Positions 8,367 to 17,747 of a stretch of 64,000 nucleotides of DNA are shown here, piece after piece (within the stretch, counting starts at the first letter, position 1; every line of letters starts with the position of its first letter). The position numbers and the translations under genes were made by a program. Under the pieces are notes generated by a model that was given only the letters and a program-made list of their open reading frames with translations, ran no database searches and was not told where the DNA came from. This DNA is from Burkholderiaceae bacterium. Its GTDB lineage: Bacteria > Pseudomonadota > Gammaproteobacteria > Burkholderiales > Burkholderiaceae_C. The stretch spans positions 1-64,000 of the forward strand of contig SCRU01000028.1 in NCBI GenBank assembly GCA_004323695.1. The letters run 5' to 3'.

Positions 8367-9023
8367 TTACCCAACATGGAGCATGCCCTTGACCGTGATG
8401 AACGAGATCACGTCGCTCAATCCGGTGCAGGTCTTCAGGTTGGTCATGACAAATGGCCTGACTCCGCCGGCGGTGGTTCGCATGCGGCGCGTGTCAGCTT
8501 CCATCACGTCCAGATTTGCACCCACATAGGGAGCCAAATCTGTTTTGTTGATCACGAAAAGGTCGCTCTTGGTAATCCCGGGACCCCCCTTGCGCGGAAT
8601 TTTTTCACCAGCGGCCACGTCGATCACATAAATCGTCAGGTCGCTCAGTTCGGGGCTGAAGGTGGCGGCCAGATTGTCGCCACCACTTTCCACGAACACG
8701 ATATCGGCATTGGGGAAATCCAGCAGCATCTGGTCGATCGCCGCGAGGTTGATGGAGGCGTCCTCGCGGATGGCGGTGTGGGGGCAGCCTCCCGTTTCGA
8801 CGCCCATGATGCGCTCGGCAGGCAGCGCGCCGCTCACCGTTAGCAGTCGCTGGTCTTCCTTGGTGTAGATGTCATTGGTGATGACGACCAGGTCGTAGCG
8901 GTCGCGCATGGACTTGCACAGCATCTCGAGCAGCGTGGTCTTGCCGGAGCCGACCGGCCCGCCAATGCCCACGCGCAGCGGCGGCAGCTTCTTGGTGCGA
9001 TGGGGGATGTGGTGCAGGTTCAT
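8367..9023 (-). CDS. ureG: Urease accessory GTPase
   Basis: 218 residues. The SIMIBI GTPase P-loop [15 protein letters not shown] is near residue 20, followed by the [10 protein letters not shown] block, the metal-binding [12 protein letters not shown] (Cys-Pro-His) and the base-specifying NKTDL. UreG hydrolyses GTP to drive nickel delivery into apo-urease with UreD and UreF. Its ATG overlaps the ureF stop by 4 bases (ATGA). It is the last gene of the ureABCEFG string on the minus strand. Confidence 0.97.
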   Translation of the reverse strand: MNLHHIPHRTKKLPPLRVGIGGPVGSGKTTLLEMLCKSMRDRYDLVVITNDIYTKEDQRLLTVSGALPAERIMGVETGGCPHTAIREDASINLAAIDQMLLDFPNADIVFVESGGDNLAATFSPELSDLTIYVIDVAAGEKIPRKGGPGITKSDLFVINKTDLAPYVGANLDVMEADTRRMRTTAGGVRPFVMTNLKTCTGLSDVISFITVKGMLHVG

Positions 9024-9724
9024 GATCGGAACAGCCTCGAGTATTGGGTTTCGTGCTGGGAGGACAGGATCGCCAGCATCGGGGAAAACGCCTGGCGCTC
9101 GTTGTCCGTCAGTTGCATGGCGTGGCCTACGGCGCCCGGAATTTCATTCGCCAGTCTGGCCAGAATGCGCTGCCCTGCATTCTGCCCAAGCGGCACGGCC
9201 TTGACGGCGCCCTGCACCATATTCTCGGCCCAACCAAACGCAAACGCGAGCAGGCAATCGCGAACGCTGGCGTGCGTGGCCGAGGCCGCCAATGCGAAGG
9301 TAACGGGGTAGGTTGGCCGCATATGCGCGCAGGCGTCGAGTTGGGGCTGGCTCGCTGTGGCCTGATTGCGCAGCCATTGCAGCAACGACTGTCCCATCTG
9401 CTCGGTCTGCAGCCGCAATTCACTGGTCTCCCGGCTCTGTAGCACCCAGACGTTGAGTGGGGCCAGCAGTGCCAGTTCGCCGCAGCGCCAGGCTGCCACG
9501 GCCTTCGCCACGATGGCCAGATCGCCGCGCGCCAGCGCCACATGGAGCTGATTCGACAACCAGTCGGATGCTTCTGTTTCAGTAGCTATAAAACCAGACT
9601 CCACACTGGCTTCGAGCCCTTCTGAGTAAGAAAACCCGCCAATGGGCAAGGCGGGGGAAGCCAGCCAGATGAGCTGCAGCAGGCTGATCGGCGCCAGGGG
9701 GGCGGCTTCGTCGATGGAACGCAT
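9020..9724 (-). CDS. ureF: Urease accessory protein UreF
   Basis: 234 residues. The conserved N-terminal block [21 protein letters not shown] identifies UreF, which bridges UreG and UreD on apo-urease during nickel insertion. ATG 9724 overlaps the ureE stop by one base; a TTG just before it would add one residue. Codons around 9570-9605 are A/T-rich (peptide FIATETEAS) and hold one short-repeat copy in frame. Overlap with ureE and ureG implies coupled translation. Confidence 0.95.
   Translation of the reverse strand: MRSIDEAAPLAPISLLQLIWLASPALPIGGFSYSEGLEASVESGFIATETEASDWLSNQLHVALARGDLAIVAKAVAAWRCGELALLAPLNVWVLQSRETSELRLQTEQMGQSLLQWLRNQATASQPQLDACAHMRPTYPVTFALAASATHASVRDCLLAFAFGWAENMVQGAVKAVPLGQNAGQRILARLANEIPGAVGHAMQLTDNERQAFSPMLAILSSQHETQYSRLFRS
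9581..9600 (+). repeat. AT-rich short repeat copy inside ureF
   Basis: AGTAGCTATAAAACCAGACT on the plus strand, antisense to ureF; shares the TAGCTAT core of the dispersed repeat. The gene remains in frame across it. Confidence 0.4.
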
Positions 9725-10221
9725 CAATGGTCGTGGTGCCCGTGTCCGTGCGCGTGTTCGTGGGCGCCGGCGGCATAGGCGCCACCCTCGGGTTCAAACG
9801 CTTCTACGACGGGGGTCACGATCAGGTGCATGGCGCGCAGCAGGTCCGCCAGCACATGGTCGGGTTCGATTTTGAGGTGATCGGGCTGCACCTCGATGGC
9901 CACGTGTCGGTTGCCAAGATGGTAGGCCGCACGGGTCAGATCGAATGCCGCCCCGTGCTCTGCGCACCGGGTGATGCGCAGCACCGGCTGCGCCGCCGCC
10001 ATCACGCGGATCAGCGAACCGTCCTGCGCCACCAGCACGTCACCGCCGCGCACCACGGTTCCGCGCGGCAGGAAGATGGCGAGCGCGCGTCCCAGTGAAT
10101 CGGTCGCATCGAAGCGGCTCCTCTGGCGCACGTCCCAGTCGAGTTCCACGGTCGCGGCGCGCCGGATCAGCGCGGCCGCGAGACCGGCCCCTTTGGGCAT
10201 CAGTTTGGAAGCCTGCAGCAT
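9724..10221 (-). CDS. ureE: Urease nickel metallochaperone UreE
   Basis: 165 residues. An N-terminal peptide-binding domain and a metal-binding domain with the conserved [11 protein letters not shown] block (His near residue 106) are followed by a C-terminal His-rich tail, [12 protein letters not shown], typical of nickel-binding UreE. It stores and passes Ni(II) for urease maturation. It begins right next to the ureC stop and ends overlapping ureF. Confidence 0.96.
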   Translation of the reverse strand: MLQASKLMPKGAGLAAALIRRAATVELDWDVRQRSRFDATDSLGRALAIFLPRGTVVRGGDVLVAQDGSLIRVMAAAQPVLRITRCAEHGAAFDLTRAAYHLGNRHVAIEVQPDHLKIEPDHVLADLLRAMHLIVTPVVEAFEPEGGAYAAGAHEHAHGHGHHDH

Positions 10222-11940
10222 CTAGAACAGAAAGTAGCGTTGCGTCATGGGCAGGCTGGTCGCGGGTTCGCAGGTGAGCAACTGGCCGTCGGCCCGCACC
10301 TCATAGGTCTGGGCATTCACCTCCATCGCGGGAGCGTAGTCGTTATGAATCATGTGACGCTTTCCCAGGCCGCGAATGCCCCGCACGGCGCTCAGGGGCT
10401 TGACCAGGCCGAAGCGCTCCTTGATGCCGGCCTGCAGTCCGGCTTGCGACACAAAGGTGAGTGAGGATTTGGCAAGCGCTCCTCCAAAGGCGCCGAACAT
10501 CGGGCGGTAGTGCACTGGTTGCGGCGTGGGAATGGAGCCATTCGGATCGCCCATCGCGGCCATGGCGATCAGCCCACCCTTGAGAATGAGGGCGGGCTTG
10601 ACGCCGAAGAACGCAGGCAACCAGATGACCAGGTCCGCCCATTTGCCGACTTCCACCGAGCCGACTTCGTGCGCGACGCCGTGCGCGATGGCCGGGTTGA
10701 TGGTGAACTTGGCGACATAGCGCCGGACCCGGAAGTTGTCATGGCGCTCGCTGTCCCCTGGCAGCTTGCCGCGCTGCTGCTTCATCTTGTGCGCGGTTTG
10801 CCAGCAGCGCAGGATGACCTCGCCCACCCTTCCCATGGCCTGCGAATCGCTGGAGAACATGCTGATGGCGCCGAGGTCGTGCAACACATCTTCGGCCGCG
10901 ATCGTCTCCTTGCGGATGCGGCTTTCGGCAAACGCCAGATCCTCGGCGATGCCCGGATCGAGGTGGTGGCACACCATCAGCATGTCGACATGCTCATCCA
11001 GCGTGTTGACGGTGTAGGGACGTGTGGGATTGGTGGAGGACGGCAGCACATTGGCCTCGCCCACGACCTTCAAAATGTCGGGCGCGTGGCCGCCGCCCGC
11101 GCCTTCGGTATGAAAGGTGTGGATGGTGCGGCCCTTGAAGGCGGCAATCGTGTCTTCCACAAACCCCGACTCATTCAGCGTATCGGTGTGAATGGCCACC
11201 TGGATGTCGGTAGTTTCGGCCACGCTCAGGCAGTTGTCGATGGCCGCTGGCGTGCTGCCCCAGTCTTCATGCAGCTTCAGGCCGACGGCGCCGGCATCGA
11301 CCTGCTCGTGCAGGGCGCCCGGCAAGCTGGTGTTGCCCTTGCCCAGGAAACCCAGGTTCATCGGAAAGGCATCGGCCGCCTGCAGCATGCGCTCGAGGTT
11401 CCAGGGCCCGGGCGTGCAGGTGGTGGCCAGCGTGCCGGTGGCCGGTCCCGTGCCGCCGCCGATCATGGTGGTCACGCCCGAGGTCAGAGCTTCCTCGATC
11501 TGTTGCGGCGCGATGAAATGGATATGGGTATCGACGCCACCGGCAGTGACGATGCGACCCTCGCAGCTGATGATTTCGGTGCCCGGGCCGATGACGATGT
11601 CCACACCCGGTTGTGTATCGGGATTGCCCGCGTGGCCAATGGCGGCGATGCGCCCCTCTTTCAGGCCGATGTCGGCCTTCACGATGCCCCAATGGTCGAT
11701 GATGAGTGCATTGGTCAGCACCGTATCCATCGCGCCTTCGGCACGCGTTCGCTGGCTCTGGGCCATGCCGTCGCGGATGGTCTTGCCACCGCCGAACTTC
11801 ACTTCCTCACCATAGCCGCCACCGCGCAGGGTGTAGTCCTGCTCGACCTCGACGATCAGGTCCGTGTCCGCGAGACGAACCCGGTCACCCACGGTCGGGC
11901 CAAAGATTTCGGCGTAGGCGCGCCGCCCGATACTGGCCAT
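10222..11940 (-). CDS. ureC: Urease alpha (catalytic) subunit
   Basis: 572 residues, full length. Nickel ligands are visible: HIH at 139-141, the carbamylated lysine in [10 protein letters not shown] (Lys222), the HTDTLNE region and the mobile flap MVCHHLD with its catalytic histidine. UreC hydrolyses urea to ammonia and carbamate in the cytoplasm. ATG 11940 overlaps the ureB stop (TGATGG); a GTG one codon earlier is possible. It lies in the ureA-B-C-E-F-G string. Confidence 0.98.
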   Translation of the reverse strand: MASIGRRAYAEIFGPTVGDRVRLADTDLIVEVEQDYTLRGGGYGEEVKFGGGKTIRDGMAQSQRTRAEGAMDTVLTNALIIDHWGIVKADIGLKEGRIAAIGHAGNPDTQPGVDIVIGPGTEIISCEGRIVTAGGVDTHIHFIAPQQIEEALTSGVTTMIGGGTGPATGTLATTCTPGPWNLERMLQAADAFPMNLGFLGKGNTSLPGALHEQVDAGAVGLKLHEDWGSTPAAIDNCLSVAETTDIQVAIHTDTLNESGFVEDTIAAFKGRTIHTFHTEGAGGGHAPDILKVVGEANVLPSSTNPTRPYTVNTLDEHVDMLMVCHHLDPGIAEDLAFAESRIRKETIAAEDVLHDLGAISMFSSDSQAMGRVGEVILRCWQTAHKMKQQRGKLPGDSERHDNFRVRRYVAKFTINPAIAHGVAHEVGSVEVGKWADLVIWLPAFFGVKPALILKGGLIAMAAMGDPNGSIPTPQPVHYRPMFGAFGGALAKSSLTFVSQAGLQAGIKERFGLVKPLSAVRGIRGLGKRHMIHNDYAPAMEVNAQTYEVRADGQLLTCEPATSLPMTQRYFLF

Positions 11941-12269
11941 CACACCGTCTCCGGGGGCGACGCGTCGAGCGCCCCCATGATGTCGCCGCGAAAGCCATAC
12001 ACTTTTCGCGCGCCAGCGTAATCCACCAGTTCCACGGTGCGCTGCTGGCCGGGCTCGAATCGCACGGCGGTGCCGGAGGTGATGTTCAATCGCATGCCGC
12101 GTGCCGCGCCACGGTCAAAGCGCAGCGCCGCATTGGTTTCCTCAAAATGATAGTGCGAGCCCACCTGGATCGGCCGGTCACCGGAGTTTTGCACGACCAA
12201 CGTGACCGTGCGGCGCCCCACGTTCAATGGATGCTCGCCGTCATCGGTGAAAATTTCTCCGGGGTACAT
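11940..12269 (-). CDS. ureB: Urease beta subunit
   Basis: 109 residues starting MYPGEIF, with [18 protein letters not shown] as the family signature. It is a structural subunit of the (alpha-beta-gamma)3 urease. It is separate from ureA, as usual outside Helicobacter. It starts 16 bases after the ureA stop and overlaps ureC. Confidence 0.97.
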   Translation of the reverse strand: MYPGEIFTDDGEHPLNVGRRTVTLVVQNSGDRPIQVGSHYHFEETNAALRFDRGAARGMRLNITSGTAVRFEPGQQRTVELVDYAGARKVYGFRGDIMGALDASPPETV

Positions 12270-12285
12270 GAATGAGAACCTCCGT

Positions 12286-12588
12286 TCAGACGATGGGCTG
12301 GTGCACGGTCACCAGTTTGGTGCCATCGGGAAAAGTCGCCTCCACCTGAATGTCGGGAATCATCTCGGCGATACCGTCCATGACGTCGGCGCGCGTCAGC
12401 ACGGTGCGCCCTTCACTCATGAGCTGGGCCACGGTCCTGCCGTCGCGTGCGCCTTCCATGACGGCGGCGGAAATCAGCGCCACCGCCTCCGGATAGTTGA
12501 GCCGCAACCCACGCGCGCGCCGGCGTTCGGCAAGCAGGGCCGCCGTGAAGATCAGTAGCTTGTCTTTTTCGCGGGGCGTCAGTTCCAT
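12286..12588 (-). CDS. ureA: Urease gamma subunit
   Basis: 100 residues, [20 protein letters not shown] onward, the standard size and sequence for the gamma subunit. The frame is open far upstream, but those 67 residues are unlike UreA and would cover the promoter region, so ATG 12588 is used. It is the first gene of the minus-strand urease operon; a sigma54-type promoter at 12630-12644 would give a leader of about 30 bases. Confidence 0.96.
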   Translation of the reverse strand: MELTPREKDKLLIFTAALLAERRRARGLRLNYPEAVALISAAVMEGARDGRTVAQLMSEGRTVLTRADVMDGIAEMIPDIQVEATFPDGTKLVTVHQPIV

Positions 12589-12629
12589 GGTGGAGATGTG
12601 GTCGGTCGGCGATAGCAGTTGATTGTGCA

Positions 12630-12644
12630 GCAACTTGCGTTCCA
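12630..12644 (-). promoter_or_regulatory. Sigma54 (RpoN) type promoter for ureA
   Basis: Minus-strand TGGAACGCAAGTTGC matches TGGCACG-N4-TTGC at 10 of 11 fixed positions, with GG and GC 10 bases apart. The predicted start is near 12618, 30 bases before the ureA ATG. Confidence 0.7.
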
Positions 12645-12696
12645 GCCATACCTGGCATCGCCTGTCGCGGTGACGGCTCCAGCTGCGGATCCCTTC

Positions 12697-12711
12697 GCAC
12701 CGTCGCGGTGC
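12697..12711. promoter_or_regulatory. NtrC-type binding site between the divergent urea operons
   Basis: GCACCGTCGCGGTGC is a perfect GCACC-N5-GGTGC palindrome, the NtrC consensus. Its centre is about 86 bases upstream of the predicted ureA start site and about 106 bases upstream of that of urtA, normal enhancer distances. Confidence 0.6.
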
Positions 12712-12783
12712 TGGGCGCCGCCCGAAACGGTGCGTTTTCGAACCGTCCGGACTGCTGAGCGCCCGCTGGACGGGCATAGGGCC

Positions 12784-12798
12784 TGGCACGGAGTTTGC
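12784..12798 (+). promoter_or_regulatory. Sigma54 (RpoN) promoter for urtA
   Basis: TGGCACGGAGTTTGC matches TGGCACG-N4-TTGC at every fixed position. The predicted start is near 12810, leaving about 43 bases of leader before urtA, whose RBS GGAGAG is at 12840-12845. Confidence 0.8.
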
Positions 12799-12852
12799 GA
12801 TTCATCAATCGATCTGATTGTGGATCGCAACCTATTTCTGGAGAGCCTGAAT

Positions 12853-14097
12853 ATGAACCGACGTGGAAATCTGAAGGCGGTCGCGGCGGCTGCCGTCACC
12901 GCCAGTGGCATGTTTTCTTTCGCACCGAAGGTGTTCGCCGCAGGCAAGGCGCCGATCAAGGTTGGCATCCTGCACTCCCTGTCAGGCACCATGGCCATCT
13001 CGGAAACGGCGCTGAAGGAAGTGGACCTGATGACCATTGCCGAGATCAACGCCGCGGGTGGCGTGGACGGCCATCCGATCGAGCCTGTGGTGGTGGATCC
13101 GGCCTCGAACTGGCCGCTGTTCGCGGAAAAGGCGCGCCAGCTCATCTCGCAGGAAAAGGTGGCTGCGATTTTCGGTTGCTGGACTTCTGTTTCGCGCAAG
13201 TCGGTACTGCCGGTGCTGGACGAACTCAACGCCCTGCTGTTCTACCCGGTGCAGTTCGAAGGCCAGGAAGAAAACAGGCACGTCGTGTACACCGGCGCAG
13301 CCCCCAACCAGCAGGCCATCCCCGCCACCGAATACTTGATGAGCAAGGACGGTGGTGGCGCCAAGCGGTTTTTCCTGCTCGGCACCGACTATGTGTACCC
13401 GCGCACCACCAACGCCATCCTGCGCGGCTTTCTGCACTCCAAGGGCGTGAAGGACAGCGACATCTCCGAGGTCTATACGCCGTTCGGATTCGCCAACTAC
13501 CAGAACATCGTCGCCGACATCAAGAAATTTGCTGCGGCGGGACCGACCTGCGTCATCTCCACCGTGAATGGCGACTCCAACGTGCCTTTCTACAAGGAAC
13601 TGGGCAACCAGGGCATCAAGGCGACCGACATTCCGGTGGTGGGATTTTCCATCGCGGAGCAGGAAATTGCGGGCATGGACATCAAGCCGCTGGTCGGCCA
13701 GCTCACGGCCTGGAACTACTTCCAGTCGCTCAAAAACGGGAACAACTCCAAATTCGTCAAGTCCTGGCAGGATTGGGTGAAAAAGAAGGGCCTGAAGGAC
13801 TACCCCGTGACGGACGATCCGATGGAGGCCTCCTACATCGGCATCCACATGTGGAAGCAGGCGGTGGAAAAGGCCAAGTCCACCAAGACGGATGAAGTCC
13901 GCAAGGCGCTGGTCGGACAGAAGTTCGCTGCTCCCGACGGTTACACCGTCGAGATGCTGGAGAACCAGTACCTGAGCAAGCCGGTAGTCATCGGACAGAT
14001 CAATGGCGACGCCCAGTTCGACGTGGTCTGGAAGTCCCCGGGCCTCGTGCCGGGGGAGGCGTGGAGCCCGTACATCCCGAAGCCGAAGAACGCCTGA
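12853..14097 (+). CDS. urtA: Urea ABC transporter substrate-binding protein
   Basis: 414 residues. An N-terminal signal (MNRRGNLKAVAAAAVTASGM to about residue 30, cleavage after VFA) leads to a type I periplasmic binding protein fold. Sequences such as VGILHSLSGTMAISE, DGHPIEPVVVDPASNW and AAIFGCWTSVSRK are characteristic of UrtA. It captures urea in the periplasm for UrtBCDE. ATG 12853 follows GGAGAG at 8 bases; the longer open frame upstream covers the promoter. It is the first gene of urtABCDE. Confidence 0.95.
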   Translation: MNRRGNLKAVAAAAVTASGMFSFAPKVFAAGKAPIKVGILHSLSGTMAISETALKEVDLMTIAEINAAGGVDGHPIEPVVVDPASNWPLFAEKARQLISQEKVAAIFGCWTSVSRKSVLPVLDELNALLFYPVQFEGQEENRHVVYTGAAPNQQAIPATEYLMSKDGGGAKRFFLLGTDYVYPRTTNAILRGFLHSKGVKDSDISEVYTPFGFANYQNIVADIKKFAAAGPTCVISTVNGDSNVPFYKELGNQGIKATDIPVVGFSIAEQEIAGMDIKPLVGQLTAWNYFQSLKNGNNSKFVKSWQDWVKKKGLKDYPVTDDPMEASYIGIHMWKQAVEKAKSTKTDEVRKALVGQKFAAPDGYTVEMLENQYLSKPVVIGQINGDAQFDVVWKSPGLVPGEAWSPYIPKPKNA

Positions 14098-14134
14098 GTT
14101 TTCGGCACGCACTGGCGGGTGCCCGGTCCGTGCC

Positions 14135-15724
14135 GTGTTTCGTCGCGGACCAGGCAGGGTGTGCCTGCTGCTCGCGCCGCTGGCGCGGGCGCTGAGCCCC
14201 CAAGAGGCGCTGGGCATCGCCCGCGGCAGCGCCGATACCCGTGTGGCGGCGCTGCAAAAGGCAGCCGAGCATCCCGACGCACGGCTGGCCGTCTTCATCA
14301 CGGCGCTGCTCAATGACCGCGTGCAGATCGATGGCAGCAGGGTACAGGTGCGCCAGGGCAACGGCTGGGTCGACCTCGCCACCGGCCAAGTGGTCACCCC
14401 GAGCGAGAACGCGCAGGGTGTGATCAACAACAACTACATCCGCAAGCAGCTCACCGCCGCGCGCGCCGCGCTCGATCTGTTCGACCCCGACCGGCAGGCC
14501 CGGCTCACGGCCGTGCGCGCCTTGCAGAACGACCCGTCTTCGGTCGACCGGCCACTGGTGGAGCAGGCGCTCAAGGCGGAAAAGGACGCGGAGGTGCGTG
14601 AGCATCTTGACCTGTTGCACGCCGCCATACTGTTGATCAGCCCCTCGGCCAGCGAGCGACTGACCGCTGCCAGGACGCTGGCCGCAAGCGACTACCCGGC
14701 GGTGCGCACGCTGCTGCTGTCGCGGCTGGACAAGCCGGGAGGCCAGTACGCCGAGCCCGATGCCGCGGTGCGCGCGCAGATCCGGCAATCGTTGCGTGCC
14801 ATTGATTCCCGCCTCGCGTGGGGCGCACGCGTGGGCACGCTGTTTTCCGGCATCAGCCTGGGCAGTGTCCTGTTGCTGGCCGCGCTGGGGCTGGCCGTCA
14901 CCTACGGGCTGATGGGGGTGATCAACATGGCCCAGGGCGAGTTCATCATGGTCGGGGCCTATGCCACCTACGTGATGCAGAACCTGTTCCAGCGCTATCT
15001 GCCGGGGCTGGAAAGCTACGCACTGGTGGCGGCCGTGCCGTTTTCCTTCATCGTCGCGGGCGGCGTCGGTATGGTGGCGGAGCGCGCCATCATTCGCCGC
15101 CTGTATGGCCGCCCGCTGGAGACCCTGCTGACCACCTGGGGCATCAGCCTGGTGCTGATTCAGCTCATGCGCAGCCTGTTCGGGCCGCAGAACGTGCAGG
15201 TGGACAACCCGCCATGGATGTCGGGGGGGCTGCAACTCATGGCCAATCTCATCCTGCCGTACAACCGCATGGTCATCATCGTCTTCACCGCTTTCGTGTT
15301 GCTGGCGATGTGGTTGCTCATCTCGCGCACGCGCATGGGCCTGTTCGTGCGGGCGGTCACGCAGAACCGGCCCATGGCCTCGTGCGTTGGCGTGCGCACG
15401 CCGCGGATCGACATGCTGGCCTTCGGCCTCGGCACCGGTATTGCCGGGCTCGCGGGCTGCGCGTTGAGCCAGATCGGGAACGTGAGCCCCGAGATGGGGC
15501 AGGGCTACATCGTCGACTGCTTCATGGTGGTGGTGCTCGGCGGCGTGGGCCAGCTCACTGGCACGGTGGCGGCCGCCCTCGGGCTGGGGGTGGCCAACAC
15601 CCTGCTCGAAGGTGTGGCCGGCGCGGTGCTGGCGAAGATTGCCGTGCTGGTGGCCATCATCCTGTTCATCCAGAAGCGCCCGCAGGGCATGTTTGCCCTC
15701 AAGGGCCGCAGCGTGGAGAGCTAG
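14135..15724 (+). CDS. urtB: Urea ABC transporter permease UrtB
   Basis: 529 residues if GTG 14135 is the start. As in other UrtB proteins, a long periplasmic N-terminal region (about residues 20-220, SPQEALGIARGSADTRVAAL onward) precedes a LivH-type membrane domain (about 235-520) with GLMGVINMAQGEFIMVGAYA. The signal sequence is short (VCLLLAPLARA). No good RBS precedes GTG 14135; GTG 14159 is an alternative but would remove the positive residues. It forms the transmembrane pore with UrtC. Confidence 0.88.
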   Translation: MFRRGPGRVCLLLAPLARALSPQEALGIARGSADTRVAALQKAAEHPDARLAVFITALLNDRVQIDGSRVQVRQGNGWVDLATGQVVTPSENAQGVINNNYIRKQLTAARAALDLFDPDRQARLTAVRALQNDPSSVDRPLVEQALKAEKDAEVREHLDLLHAAILLISPSASERLTAARTLAASDYPAVRTLLLSRLDKPGGQYAEPDAAVRAQIRQSLRAIDSRLAWGARVGTLFSGISLGSVLLLAALGLAVTYGLMGVINMAQGEFIMVGAYATYVMQNLFQRYLPGLESYALVAAVPFSFIVAGGVGMVAERAIIRRLYGRPLETLLTTWGISLVLIQLMRSLFGPQNVQVDNPPWMSGGLQLMANLILPYNRMVIIVFTAFVLLAMWLLISRTRMGLFVRAVTQNRPMASCVGVRTPRIDMLAFGLGTGIAGLAGCALSQIGNVSPEMGQGYIVDCFMVVVLGGVGQLTGTVAAALGLGVANTLLEGVAGAVLAKIAVLVAIILFIQKRPQGMFALKGRSVES

Positions 15725-15728
15725 AGCG

Positions 15729-16871
15729 ATGGCTGCCATCATGACCGAATCCGGCGCACGGAGCACGCCGCCCGTGCCGCCAGGGGCGCCGCTGCAGCCC
15801 ACCACCCGGTTCCTGCCCACATGGGGCTGGGTGACGTTGACCGTGTTCCTGCTGCTGGCCTGTGTCGTGGCGCCGGCGCTGGCGCTCGGCGTGCCGCAGA
15901 GCAGCAGTCTGCATCTGTCGCAATACTGGGTTGGCCTGGCCGGCAAGATCCTTTGCTATGGCATCGTCGCACTGGCGATGGATCTGGTGTGGGGTTACGC
16001 CGGCATCCTGTCGCTCGGCCAGGGTCTGTTCTTTGCCTTGGGCGGGTATGCCATGGGCATGTACCTCAACCGCGCCATGACGGCGGCCAGTGGCAACCTG
16101 CCGGACTTCATGCAGTTCATGCAGTGGACACAGTTTCCCTGGTACTGGGCAGGCACCGAACACTTTGCCTATGCCATGTTCCTGGCCCTGTTCGTGCCGG
16201 GGCTGCTCGCCTTCATCTTCGGCTTCTTTGCCTTCCGTTCGCGCATCAAGGGGGTGTATTTTTCCATCATTACCCAGGCGCTGACCTACGCCGCGATGTT
16301 GCTGTTCTTCCGCAATGAAACCGGCTTTGGCGGCAACAACGGGCTGACCAACTTCAATGTGCTGCTCGGCTTTCCGGTAGGGACGGCTGGCATGAGGGTG
16401 GCGCTGTTGGTCGCGACCAGCGTTGCGCTGGCCGGCTGCTTCGTGCTGGCCCGCTGGCTGGTGCTGAGCAAGTTCGGCCGTGTGCTCACCGCCATCCGCG
16501 ACGCCGAAAGCCGGGTCATGTTCTGCGGCTACAACCCCTTGTGGTTCAAGCTCGGGTGCTGGACCATCGCCGCCATGATGTGCGGCCTGGCTGGCGCACT
16601 TTACGCGCCGCAGGTGGGGATCATCAACCCGGGAGAAATGTCCACCTCCAACTCCATCGAAATCGCCATCTGGACGGCCATTGGCGGGCGTGGCACGCTC
16701 GTCGGCCCGGTCGTCGGGGCCGTGTTGGTGAACGTCGCGAAAAGCTGGCTCACGCAAGCCTATCCCGAATTCTGGCTGTACTTTCTGGGCGGACTGTTCA
16801 TTGCGGTGACGCTGTTTTTGCCCGATGGCGTGGCCGGTCTGGTGCGCAAATTCAGGAGGGGTCCGACGTGA
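15729..16871 (+). CDS. urtC: Urea ABC transporter permease UrtC
   Basis: 380 residues, LivM-type permease with about ten hydrophobic segments. Family blocks LVWGYAGILSLGQGLFFALG and TAIGGRGTLVGPVVGAVLVN are present. It pairs with UrtB. ATG 15729 lies 4 bases after the urtB stop; its own stop overlaps the GTG start of urtD. Confidence 0.93.
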   Translation: MAAIMTESGARSTPPVPPGAPLQPTTRFLPTWGWVTLTVFLLLACVVAPALALGVPQSSSLHLSQYWVGLAGKILCYGIVALAMDLVWGYAGILSLGQGLFFALGGYAMGMYLNRAMTAASGNLPDFMQFMQWTQFPWYWAGTEHFAYAMFLALFVPGLLAFIFGFFAFRSRIKGVYFSIITQALTYAAMLLFFRNETGFGGNNGLTNFNVLLGFPVGTAGMRVALLVATSVALAGCFVLARWLVLSKFGRVLTAIRDAESRVMFCGYNPLWFKLGCWTIAAMMCGLAGALYAPQVGIINPGEMSTSNSIEIAIWTAIGGRGTLVGPVVGAVLVNVAKSWLTQAYPEFWLYFLGGLFIAVTLFLPDGVAGLVRKFRRGPT

Positions 16872-17743
16872 CGCCCGACCTGCTTCAGGAAGGCTCGCAG
16901 CGCATGGAGGCCCATGCCCGGCTGGCGCAGCAGGGCCAGACCGAATCGGGTGGCCGCCAGGCGGGCTTCGGACGGGTTGCGCAGCCCGGCGAGGTGGACG
17001 TGACGCACGGCCGCATCCTGTACCTGGAAGACGTGAGCGTGAGCTTCGACGGATTCAAGGCCATCAACCAACTGTCGCTGGACATTGCGCCCGGCGAGTT
17101 GCGCTGCATCATCGGCCCGAATGGCGCCGGCAAAACCACCCTGATGGACATCATCACCGGCAAAACCCGGCCGGACCACGGCACGGTATTTTTTGGCAGT
17201 ACCATCGATCTGTTGCGCTACAGGGAGGCCGAGATCGCCCAGCTCGGTATCGGCCGCAAATTCCAGAAACCGACTGTGTTCGAGCAGTTGACCGTGTTCG
17301 AGAATCTCGAGCTGGCGCTCAAGACACCCCGGGATGTGGTGGCCGCCATGTTCTTCAAACTCGATTCTGCGCAGAGCGACCGGCTGCTCGAAGTGCTCGG
17401 CACGATTCACCTGACCGACTGCGCCTCGCGCATGGCCGGTAATTTGAGCCATGGCCAGAAGCAGTGGCTGGAAATCGGAATGCTGCTGATGCAGTCGCCC
17501 AAGCTGCTGTTGCTCGATGAGCCCGTAGCGGGGATGACCGACGAGGAAACCGAGCGCACGGCGGAATTGTTTCTGTCGCTCAAGGGCAAGCATTCGCTGA
17601 TGGTGGTGGAACACGACATGAGCTTCATCCAGTCCATTTCCGACATCGTGACGGTGCTGTGCGAGGGCTCGGTGCTGGCCCAGGGCACACTGGACCAGGT
17701 GCAGGCCGACGAGCGCGTCATCGAGGTCTACCTGGGGAGGTAA
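16868..17743 (+). CDS. urtD: Urea ABC transporter ATP-binding protein UrtD
   Basis: 291 residues. The ABC domain starts near residue 52 after a family-typical N-terminal extension. Walker A is GPNGAGKTT, the signature region is NLSHGQKQWLEIG and Walker B LLLLDEPVAGM. GTG 16868 overlaps the urtC stop and has AGGAGGGG 7 bases upstream. It drives urea import with UrtE. Confidence 0.94.
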   Translation: MTPDLLQEGSQRMEAHARLAQQGQTESGGRQAGFGRVAQPGEVDVTHGRILYLEDVSVSFDGFKAINQLSLDIAPGELRCIIGPNGAGKTTLMDIITGKTRPDHGTVFFGSTIDLLRYREAEIAQLGIGRKFQKPTVFEQLTVFENLELALKTPRDVVAAMFFKLDSAQSDRLLEVLGTIHLTDCASRMAGNLSHGQKQWLEIGMLLMQSPKLLLLDEPVAGMTDEETERTAELFLSLKGKHSLMVVEHDMSFIQSISDIVTVLCEGSVLAQGTLDQVQADERVIEVYLGR

Positions 17744-17747
17744 TGCG

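Noticed and set aside
10510-12021. A 503-codon plus-strand open frame antisense to ureC/ureB
   Set aside because: It mirrors the codon structure of the high-GC urease genes; no recognisable domain and no RBS. Antisense shadow.
12702-12760. A second NtrC site formed by ACGGT and ACCGT arms near 12723-12742
   Set aside because: The arms are inverted, but spacing and sequence do not match GCACC-N5-GGTGC.
14000-15946. A 648-codon minus-strand open frame antisense to urtB
   Set aside because: Low-complexity His/Arg/Gln composition; UrtB is clearly coded on the plus strand.
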